Source of the DNA: an uncultured Chlorobiaceae bacterium | GTDB taxonomy: Bacteria > Bacteroidota > Chlorobiia > Chlorobiales > Chlorobiaceae | Length of the DNA: 51,827 nucleotides | Direction: 5' to 3' | Assembly (NCBI GenBank): GCA_903869365.1 | Contig: CAIPYV010000037.1 | Span: 1-51,827, forward strand | Position numbers and translations under genes: made by a program | The notes under the pieces: generated by a model | What the model was told of the DNA's origin: nothing | Seen by the model: only the letters and a program-made list of their open reading frames with translations | Database searches by the model: none | Shown here: positions 45,458 through 51,827 of the stretch, in pieces | Position numbering within the stretch: position 1 is the first letter of the stretch | Layout: every line of letters begins with the position of its first letter

Positions 45458-46111
45458 ATGCTCTTGTATTCCTCTATTACCAAAAAAGTGCTCATGGCAC
45501 TTGCCGGGCTTTTTTTGGTTACTTTTTTATGTGTGCATCTCGGCATCAATCTGATGCTTCTGAATGATGATGGGGGTCGTATGTTCACCGAAGCAGCAAC
45601 CTTCATGGGAACCAATCAAATCATCAAGGTTTTCGAGATTGTGCTCTTTGCAGGATTTCTGCTCCACATTCTTTTCGGTATCCTCGTTTCCTTCCAGAAC
45701 AAGGCAGCACGTCCAACCGCCTATGCCTGCGGTAACAGTTCGGAAACGTCGTTCTTCTCAAAGTACATGTTCCATACGGGGATCATTGTTTTCATCTTCC
45801 TTGTCCTGCACTTTATTGACTTCTACTTCATTAAAATCGGCGTTGTTGCCCCTCCGCCAGGTATAGCAAGCCACGACTTCTATCATCGAACTCTTCTTCT
45901 GTTTTCATCCCCACTCTATTCACTTCTCTATATAATCTCCTTTCTGGTTCTCGGCATTCATCTGAATCATGCCATTCAGTCGGGGTTTCAGACGCTCGGG
46001 TGGAACCACAGCAAATATATGGATGCAGTAAAGTTTATCGGCTCGGCCTATTCGATACTTATTGCTGTCGGCTTCAGTGTTATTCCTGTTTATCTCCTCT
46101 TATTTAAATAA
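45458..46111 (+). CDS. sdhC: Succinate dehydrogenase/fumarate reductase cytochrome b subunit
   Basis: About 217 residues with five membrane spans, the single-subunit type B anchor with space for two hemes. Candidate heme-ligand histidines lie in [26 protein letters not shown] and [12 protein letters not shown]. It anchors the enzyme and exchanges electrons with menaquinone. TTG 45449 opens the frame, but ATG 45458 is preferred. sdhA and sdhB follow on the same strand. Confidence 0.92.
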   Translation: MLLYSSITKKVLMALAGLFLVTFLCVHLGINLMLLNDDGGRMFTEAATFMGTNQIIKVFEIVLFAGFLLHILFGILVSFQNKAARPTAYACGNSSETSFFSKYMFHTGIIVFIFLVLHFIDFYFIKIGVVAPPPGIASHDFYHRTLLLFSSPLYSLLYIISFLVLGIHLNHAIQSGFQTLGWNHSKYMDAVKFIGSAYSILIAVGFSVIPVYLLLFK

Positions 46112-46169
46112 CTTAATAATTCCTGACGACTGTGTTATTCACCGACAACAACACTCACAACACTCTTCA

Positions 46170-48107
46170 ATGACAAGCCTCAACGCCAGAATCCCTGAAG
46201 GGCCGGTGGCTGAAAAATGGACTGCCTACAAATCGGGCTGCAAGCTGGTAAACCCAAACAATAAACGCAAACTTGATATCATCGTTGTCGGCACAGGCCT
46301 TGCCGGCGCCTCAGCCGCAGCATCGCTCGGACAACTCGGGTACAATGTCAAGGTGTTCTGCTACCAGGATACTCCCCGCCGTGCACACAGCATTGCTGCG
46401 CAGGGAGGAATCAATGCCGCGAAAAACTATCAAAACGACGGAGACAGCGCCTATCGGCTCTTTTACGACACCATCAAAGGTGGCGATTACCGTGCACGTG
46501 AAGCCAACGTCTATCGCCTTGCCGAAGTCAGCAATCAGATCATTGATCTTTGCGTAGCCCAGGGAGTACCTTTTGCCCGTGAATATGGAGGTCTCTTGAC
46601 CAACCGTTCGTTTGGGGGAGCACAGGTATCAAGAACTTTCTATGCCAGAGGACAGACCGGTCAGCAGCTCTTGCTTGGCGCCTATGGTGCGTTAAGCCGT
46701 CAGATTGCCGCCGGCAATGTAACGCTCTTCAACCGACGCGATGTTCTCGACATGGTGCTTGTGGATGGTAAAGCACGAGGAGTTATTGCCCGCAATCTGG
46801 TTACCGGTGAAATAGAACGTCATGCCGCTCATGCCGTGGTTCTTGCGAATGGCGGATATGGCAATGTCTTTTTCCTCTCCACCAATGCCATGGGCTCCAA
46901 CGTGACACCTTCATGGAGCGCCTATAAAAAAGGGGCGATGTTTGCCAACCCCGCCTTTACCCAGATTCACCCCACCTGTATTCCGGTGCATGGCGATGCT
47001 CAGTCAAAGCTTACTCTGATGAGCGAAAGCCTGCGCAACGATGGCAGGATATGGGTGCCGGCCAAATTAAAGGATGTTGAAAGGCTCAGGAATAAAGAGA
47101 TAAAACCTTCCGATATTCCAGAGGCCGACCGCGATTACTATCTCGAGCGCCGCTATCCGGCTTTCGGTAATCTTGTGCCAAGGGATGTGGCTTCAAGGGC
47201 CGCCAAGGAGCGCTGTGATGCCGGTTTCGGTGTAGGATCAACCGGGATGGCCGTTTTTCTTGACTTTGCCGATGCCATCAAGCGCAAGGGTCACGACACT
47301 ATTGATTCGCTCTACGGCAATCTCTTCCAGATGTATCAGCAGATTGTAGCAGACAGTCCCTATGATACCCCGATGATGATCTACCCGGCTGTTCACTATA
47401 CCATGGGCGGTCTTTGGGTTGATTATGAACTGATGACCACCATTCCCGGTCTCTATGCTATCGGTGAATGCAATTTTTCCGATCACGGCGCAAACCGTCT
47501 TGGTGCATCGGCACTGATGCAGGGGCTTGCCGACGGATATTTTGTTCTTCCCTACACTATCGGCAACTATCTGGCGGCTGAAATTCATACACCTCGTTTT
47601 GATACCGCATCGACTGAATTCAACCTTGCGGCACAATCCGTCACAGACCGACTGAAGGCCATAAAAAATACCAGTGCAAAGGAATCCGTCGACCATTTCC
47701 ATCGCCGACTCGGCAAGATCATGTGGGAGTATTGCGGAATGGCGCGAAACGAGACTGGACTGAACGAAGCACTCTATCTTATAGCCGAACTGCGCAACGA
47801 GTATGCCCGAGGTGTAAAAGTTCCTGGAGGAATGAACGAATACAATCCCGAACTTGAGAAAGCCTGCAGGGTTGCGGATTTTATCGATCTTGGTGAACTC
47901 ATGGTGCGTGATGCCCTGCAACGGCAGGAGTCATGCGGAGGGCACTTTAGAGAAGAGTACCAGACCAGTGATGGTGAAGCCCTTCGCAGGGATGATAAAT
48001 TCGCTTATGTCGGCGCATGGGAATACAAGGGGCGTGATGCTGCTGAGTTGCACCGCGAGGAACTTCAATTCAACGAGATCAAGCTCTCCCAGCGGAGCTA
48101 TAAATAA
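46170..48107 (+). CDS. sdhA: Succinate dehydrogenase/fumarate reductase flavoprotein subunit
   Basis: About 645 residues. The FAD dinucleotide fold is [18 protein letters not shown]; the flavin-linking histidine lies in [18 protein letters not shown]; active-site segments include [20 protein letters not shown] and [11 protein letters not shown]. It catalyses succinate/fumarate interconversion. In green sulfur bacteria the reductive TCA cycle needs it as fumarate reductase. The frame is open to 46062 inside sdhC; ATG 46170 begins [12 protein letters not shown] and is chosen. sdhB starts 9 nt after its stop. Confidence 0.95.
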   Translation: MTSLNARIPEGPVAEKWTAYKSGCKLVNPNNKRKLDIIVVGTGLAGASAAASLGQLGYNVKVFCYQDTPRRAHSIAAQGGINAAKNYQNDGDSAYRLFYDTIKGGDYRAREANVYRLAEVSNQIIDLCVAQGVPFAREYGGLLTNRSFGGAQVSRTFYARGQTGQQLLLGAYGALSRQIAAGNVTLFNRRDVLDMVLVDGKARGVIARNLVTGEIERHAAHAVVLANGGYGNVFFLSTNAMGSNVTPSWSAYKKGAMFANPAFTQIHPTCIPVHGDAQSKLTLMSESLRNDGRIWVPAKLKDVERLRNKEIKPSDIPEADRDYYLERRYPAFGNLVPRDVASRAAKERCDAGFGVGSTGMAVFLDFADAIKRKGHDTIDSLYGNLFQMYQQIVADSPYDTPMMIYPAVHYTMGGLWVDYELMTTIPGLYAIGECNFSDHGANRLGASALMQGLADGYFVLPYTIGNYLAAEIHTPRFDTASTEFNLAAQSVTDRLKAIKNTSAKESVDHFHRRLGKIMWEYCGMARNETGLNEALYLIAELRNEYARGVKVPGGMNEYNPELEKACRVADFIDLGELMVRDALQRQESCGGHFREEYQTSDGEALRRDDKFAYVGAWEYKGRDAAELHREELQFNEIKLSQRSYK

Positions 48108-48116
48108 CAGGTTATT

Positions 48117-48890
48117 ATGAATTTTACGCTGAAGATCTGGCGACAGAAAAACGCAACGGCAAAAGGGCAGATGGTTTCCTACAATGTATCGGAAATATCG
48201 CCCGACAGCTCTTTTTTCGAAATGCTCGATACCCTGAACCAGAAGCTCATCATGAGTGGTGGCGATCCAGTCTCCTTTGACCACGATTGCCGTGAGGGTA
48301 TCTGCGGCACCTGCAGTCTTTACATCAACGGGCGTCCTCACGGGCCTGTCAAAGGGGTTACTACCTGCCAGCTGCACATGCGCTCTTTCAAGGATGGCGA
48401 CACTATCCATATCGAGCCATGGAGGGCAAGAGCTTTTCCCATAATCAGTGACCTTATTGTCGATCGAAGTGCCTTCGACAAGATCATTCAGGCGGCAGGC
48501 TATGTCTCCGTTAATACTGGCGGAGTACCTGATGCCAATACCATTCCTGTGCCTAAAGAGAAGTCAGATGCTGCTTTTGATGCAGCAACCTGTATTGGTT
48601 GCGGAGCATGTGTTGCAGCCTGTTCCAATGCCGCGGCCATGCTCTTCATAGGGGCAAAAGTATCGCATCTCGCCCTTCTTCCCCAAGGACAGGTAGAAGC
48701 AGCCAAGCGAGTCCAGAAGATGGTCGCCTGTATGGATGAACTCGGTTTCGGCAACTGCAGCAATACCTATGCCTGCGAAGCTGAATGCCCCAAAGGAATT
48801 TCAGTATCCAATATTGCCCGCATGAACCGCGAATTTCTCGGAGCAAAACTCTTTACCGAAAAAGAAAAGATTATCCAAGACTCCCTCTAA
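48117..48890 (+). CDS. sdhB: Succinate dehydrogenase/fumarate reductase iron-sulfur subunit
   Basis: 257 residues. The N-terminal [2Fe-2S] ferredoxin domain has [15 protein letters not shown]; the C-terminal domain has [11 protein letters not shown] and later [15 protein letters not shown] for the other two clusters, carrying electrons between the flavin and the cytochrome b anchor. The cysteine pattern is complete. It closes the sdhCAB operon and is followed by a GC-rich hairpin. Confidence 0.95.
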   Translation: MNFTLKIWRQKNATAKGQMVSYNVSEISPDSSFFEMLDTLNQKLIMSGGDPVSFDHDCREGICGTCSLYINGRPHGPVKGVTTCQLHMRSFKDGDTIHIEPWRARAFPIISDLIVDRSAFDKIIQAAGYVSVNTGGVPDANTIPVPKEKSDAAFDAATCIGCGACVAACSNAAAMLFIGAKVSHLALLPQGQVEAAKRVQKMVACMDELGFGNCSNTYACEAECPKGISVSNIARMNREFLGAKLFTEKEKIIQDSL

Positions 48891-48898
48891 ACAACAGA

Positions 48899-48934
48899 AC
48901 CGGCCCCACGCCCCCATTACCGCATGGGGCCGGT
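48899..48934 (+). terminator. GC-rich hairpin after sdhB
   Basis: ACCGGCCCCA (48899-48908) pairs perfectly with TGGGGCCGGT (48925-48934) around a 16-nt loop, 9 nt after the sdhB stop. No T-run follows, so it may be a U-less terminator or an mRNA 3'-end stabiliser. Confidence 0.65.
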
Positions 48935-49154
48935 ATCAGTGTGATTGACCGCATCCATCTTCCCAAACCAAATCTTCTATAAGCCCCATCGGCCCTATAC
49001 GTCGTATCACTTCTATTTCTTTCTTCTCTCTCCACACTACTCCCCAAGTACAGGTAAAATTCTTATCTTACCACAACACAAACAGCAATCATCCATCATC
49101 CATAGCAGCCTTTCACTTTGCGTGAGGAGAGGTTCAGCATCTACTATCCCCAGC

Positions 49155-49379
49155 TCAGGTGTTATGCTGATGCCGTGAAAGCCGGGTACCGGGTTTCGCC
49201 TCTTTCATATCGGCTTCAGTGTATCGCCTGTAACTCTCTTCGTCCCAAATACCTTCGCCACAGGAAGAGCAAAACTCACCATGCATAGCGTGCAATGTTA
49301 ATGATTGTCCGCCATAAGAGAGCATTTCATCCAGGACTTTATCAACCATGTCGGCATGGCCACATGCAGGACAGTTCAT
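49155..49379 (-). pseudogene. MqsA-family antitoxin, truncated after the zinc-binding domain
   Basis: 74 residues. The N-terminal zinc domain is intact: MNCPACGHADM and GEFCSSCGEGIWDEESYRRY supply the four cysteines of MqsA/YgiT-type antitoxins. Full-length MqsA (about 130 residues) continues into an XRE helix-turn-helix that binds the operator; here the frame stops about 20 residues after the zinc domain and the HTH cannot be found in the following ~260 nt. No mqsR toxin is visible. The ISAzo13-type element begins about 15 nt upstream of the start codon, where mqsR would normally lie. Some YgiT-type zinc-finger proteins are naturally short, so a functional small protein is possible. Confidence 0.65.
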
Positions 49380-49394
49380 AAGTAAACGTTAGAG

Positions 49395-50683
49395 AATAAC
49401 TATAACAAAAGAGAATAAATTTGTACCTTGTTGTCATGAATATTATTGATGACGACATTGAACGCATCCGCACCAGATTTGGGGCGATCAAGTGGGCCTT
49501 GGATGAACGCCTGAGGCGTTTATTTGCAGCTTCGGAAGCCTTTGCATTAGGACGCGGTGGTGTTACCAAAGTTGCATTGGCAACAGGTGTATCACGCCGT
49601 GCGATCCACGTCGGATTGAAAGAGTTGGAGTCTGAAGAATTACCCGTTGAAAATCAAAGAAATCGAATTCGCAAAGACGGAGGTGGTAGAAAATCGATAA
49701 TCGAAACAGAGAGAGGAGTAATGGATGCGCTTGAAAAGTTGGTGGATCCGATGTCACGAGGCAATCCAGAATCGCCTCTCCGCTGGACCTTCAAGAGTCT
49801 TCGTAACTTATCTGAAGAATTGAAGTTAGAAGGTTATACGGTGAGCTATCCGATAGTAGGTGATTTGCTGCACAAGTTGGGCTATAGCTTACAGGCAAAC
49901 CGAAAGATGCTGGAAGGAGGAGACCAACCAGACCGTAACGCCCAATTTGAGTTCATCAATGAGCAGGCAAAACAACGAATAGCAGAAGGTAACCCTGTTA
50001 TTTCAGTTGATACGAAGAAAAAGGAGTTGATCGGCCCTTACAAGAACAATGGCACAAGCTGGCGACCAGAAGGGGAACCGGAATTAGTTAAGGTGTATGA
50101 CGTTATTGATAAGGATAAAGAGAAGGGTCGTGTAAGCCCTTATGGTGTGTACGATATCGGTAGCAATACCGGATGGGTTAGTGTTGGGACGGATCACGAC
50201 ACTGCCAGTTTCGCAGTCGAGACAATTCGACGTTGGTGGAATACGATGGGCAAACCTCGCTATATGAATGCGTCAAAATTAATGATTACTGTTGATGGCG
50301 GTGGCAGTAATGGCAGCCGGGTGCGGCTTTGGAAGGTGGAACTCCAAAAATTAGCCGACGAGATCAAGATCCCAATCCATGTTTCCCATTTGCCTCCCGG
50401 CACGAGCAAGTGGAATAAAATTGAGCATCGTCTCTTCTCCTATATCAGCATGAATTGGCGTGGTCAACCATTGATCAGTCATGAGGTTATTATTAATCTC
50501 ATGGCCGGAACTACTACGAGAAAGGGACTGAAAGTTCAAGCAGCACTGGATAATTCGTTATATCCGCCCGGTATCAAAGTTAGTGACGCTGAATTTAAAA
50601 AAATCCATATTCTACGAAATGAATTTCATGGTGAATGGAACTATAAAATTGAGCCAAATCTTAATTGAATTGTTATAGTCATT
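49395..50683 (+). mobile_element. ISAzo13-type insertion sequence with short terminal inverted repeats
   Basis: A single-transposase element. Imperfect inverted repeats flank the gene: AATAACTATAACAA (49395-49408) and its counterpart TTGTTATAGTCATT (50670-50683), 13 of 14 matching. The outer ends may extend a few bases further. I could not identify a convincing target-site duplication, so the exact boundaries are approximate. Confidence 0.7.
49436..50668 (+). CDS. ISAzo13-family transposase
   Basis: About 410 residues, intact. The N-terminal helix-turn-helix region reads GGVTKVALATGVSRRAIHVG; the DDE catalytic core has VISVDTKKKELIG, then MITVDGGGSNGSR with the second Asp and SKWNKIEHRLFSYIS with the Glu, as in the Rhodopirellula-type DDE transposases (ISAzo13). 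It catalyses transposition of the surrounding element. TTG 49421 opens the frame; ATG 49436 is preferred. No frameshift or stop, so the element may be active. Confidence 0.88.
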   Translation: MNIIDDDIERIRTRFGAIKWALDERLRRLFAASEAFALGRGGVTKVALATGVSRRAIHVGLKELESEELPVENQRNRIRKDGGGRKSIIETERGVMDALEKLVDPMSRGNPESPLRWTFKSLRNLSEELKLEGYTVSYPIVGDLLHKLGYSLQANRKMLEGGDQPDRNAQFEFINEQAKQRIAEGNPVISVDTKKKELIGPYKNNGTSWRPEGEPELVKVYDVIDKDKEKGRVSPYGVYDIGSNTGWVSVGTDHDTASFAVETIRRWWNTMGKPRYMNASKLMITVDGGGSNGSRVRLWKVELQKLADEIKIPIHVSHLPPGTSKWNKIEHRLFSYISMNWRGQPLISHEVIINLMAGTTTRKGLKVQAALDNSLYPPGIKVSDAEFKKIHILRNEFHGEWNYKIEPNLN

Positions 50684-50834
50684 TATTAACAATTACGTAC
50701 AAGAGAAGTATTCAGAGGTCAGACAGTAAGGATAACAGCTGATAGCAATGGTGTTCAGTTTATAACGGTTTAATTTTGATAAGCTGATTTTTGTGAACGT
50801 TTTGTTTTTATAATCAAATTGAGCCCAACTTCTT

Positions 50835-51746
50835 ATGACTGGTTTTTCAAATACCCTCCGCAGGTGCTTGCGGTGCGTGACATTCTCCTCAGTTATTCTG
50901 CTTGTGGCATTATGGAGCATTCAGGTGATGGGGGCAAATCAGGAACCGCCCAGAGCAGGGAACCCTAACCTGGGCTACAGGAGGTTTATTTTTGAACGAA
51001 ACATTCCGATTCCAAAACCGTCCTATTACTCTGATAGTGAGTGGAAAAAACAGAGTGAGGATGACCGCAAGACATTCTGGAGATGCGACTATCCAGTTTT
51101 TACCGGAGGGCCTGCATCGACGCTGATCAACCGCACGCTGAAGAAGTATATGCTAACAGTTGCCACGAATCAGGATGAGCCTCCTAAGAGACCGATTTCC
51201 CCGGAATCTGCTGCTGAGGCTCTAATCGCGAGCTATCAGAAAGAGCGGCGGGAATCAGGGAGAGAGTTGCCATTTCAGACTGCAGTAAAGGGTTCAGTGT
51301 TGCTGAACAAACCTGGTCTGTTATCGGTAAGAATGGATGCGCATCTCTTTTTTGGTGGGGCTCATGGAATGGATCCGATAAAGTTATTCGTGTTCAACAG
51401 CAATACGGGATCCCAACTGAAACTGACCGATATCTTCGTGCCAAAGTTTGATGCGCGATTGAACAACCTTATCAACAGAGCATTCAGGCGGAAGAATGGG
51501 CTCTCACCTATGGAGCAACTGGATCAGCCAAAGGGTGGTTATTTCGGGTTATCGGTAAAACAACTGAACTACACCAACAACTTCGCCTTGAACAATGATG
51601 GGATGATATTCGTGTACAATGAATATGAGATTGCCGCTTATGCAAATGGCCCAACTGAAATCCTCATTCCCTGGAGTCAACTGCATCCATTACTCAAAGA
51701 AGATTTTAAAGCTCAGTACGCGGCAGCTTTCGCTCCGCAAAAGTAA
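50835..51746 (+). CDS. Exported DUF3298/RsiV-like protein
   Basis: 303 residues. The N-terminus is a signal peptide or membrane anchor (RCVTFSSVILLVALWSIQVMG). The remainder has the DUF4163-DUF3298 layout: an early DYPVFTGGPASTLINRTLKK segment, the FFGGAHGMDPIKLFVFNSNTG motif, and the C-terminal FVYNEYEIAAYANGPTEILIPWSQL motif typical of RsiV-type domains. In Bacillus RsiV this fold binds lysozyme and acts as an anti-sigma factor, but no sigma factor is adjacent here, so the function is open. It starts 151 nt after the IS element. Confidence 0.8.
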   Translation: MTGFSNTLRRCLRCVTFSSVILLVALWSIQVMGANQEPPRAGNPNLGYRRFIFERNIPIPKPSYYSDSEWKKQSEDDRKTFWRCDYPVFTGGPASTLINRTLKKYMLTVATNQDEPPKRPISPESAAEALIASYQKERRESGRELPFQTAVKGSVLLNKPGLLSVRMDAHLFFGGAHGMDPIKLFVFNSNTGSQLKLTDIFVPKFDARLNNLINRAFRRKNGLSPMEQLDQPKGGYFGLSVKQLNYTNNFALNNDGMIFVYNEYEIAAYANGPTEILIPWSQLHPLLKEDFKAQYAAAFAPQK

Positions 51747-51827
51747 AATAAATCATTTCAAGAAAAATTCTGCTGGAACTTCACACTGCTTACATCACTG
51801 ATTTAATAACAGGTAAAATAGCCGTCA

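Noticed and set aside
50693-50920. Possible mqsR remnant on minus strand after the IS
   Set aside because: The 75-codon frame shows no MqsR-like pattern and is partly opposite the DUF3298 gene.
1-51827. CRISPR array
   Set aside because: No set of regularly spaced identical repeats was seen anywhere in the window.

Overview
The window looks like chromosome of a green sulfur bacterium (Chlorobiaceae, Chlorobium/Pelodictyon-like). This is inferred from gene content and order, not from a database match. Supporting points are: an mraZ-to-ftsZ division cluster lacking ddl and murB; a short ATP synthase operon (atpZ, atpI, B, E, F, H) that stops after delta with no alpha or gamma gene; a three-subunit succinate dehydrogenase/fumarate reductase, an enzyme needed by the reductive TCA cycle; a deoxyhypusine-synthase-like gene; and an ArgS with a diverged first signature.

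Layout. (1) 1-7541 is an accessory island read on the plus strand. It holds a DUF3427-type superfamily 2 helicase cut by the window edge, a group-II-like/DRT-type reverse transcriptase 36 nt behind it, two stretches of degraded coding sequence, an HNH nuclease, an XRE-ImmA/IrrE protein and a DarT-DarG toxin-antitoxin pair. (2) 7955-13589 is housekeeping: rlmD on plus, then rhomboid protease, pgk, mltG, chorismate mutase and a YacP-like NYN nuclease on minus. (3) 13680-30510 is the dcw cluster: a three-repeat MraZ operator, mraZ, rsmH, ftsL-like, ftsI, murE, murF, mraY, murD, ftsW, murG, murC, ftsQ, ftsA, ftsZ, mostly overlapping or nearly touching, followed by a CoA-transferase gene. (4) 31845-36022 is pgeF on minus, then the F0-plus-delta operon closed by a strong intrinsic terminator. 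(5) 36078-43872 holds tRNA-Ala(CGC), bamD, nadD, argS, a HAD phosphatase, trpS, SRP RNA, a DHS-like protein, a TalC-type transaldolase and rlpA. (6) 43927-48890 holds an alpha/beta hydrolase, a cyclase-family hydrolase and sdhC-A-B. (7) 49155-51746 is a small accessory patch: a truncated MqsA antitoxin, an ISAzo13-type insertion sequence and an exported DUF3298/RsiV-like protein.

How the genes work together. The central block makes the UDP-MurNAc-peptide and lipid II (MurE/F/D/C, MraY, MurG) and assembles the divisome (FtsL, I, W, Q, A, Z). MltG, RlpA and PgeF nearby also act on peptidoglycan. Sdh and the ATP synthase genes serve carbon fixation and energy conversion. The strongest novelty candidate is the helicase-reverse transcriptase pair at the left edge, next to DarTG, HNH and XRE-ImmA genes. 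Other points worth checking are two FtsZ C-terminal-peptide-like motifs in one protein, the MraZ box array, the TIGR form of the ArgS HIGH motif, and the IS abutting a truncated mqsA.
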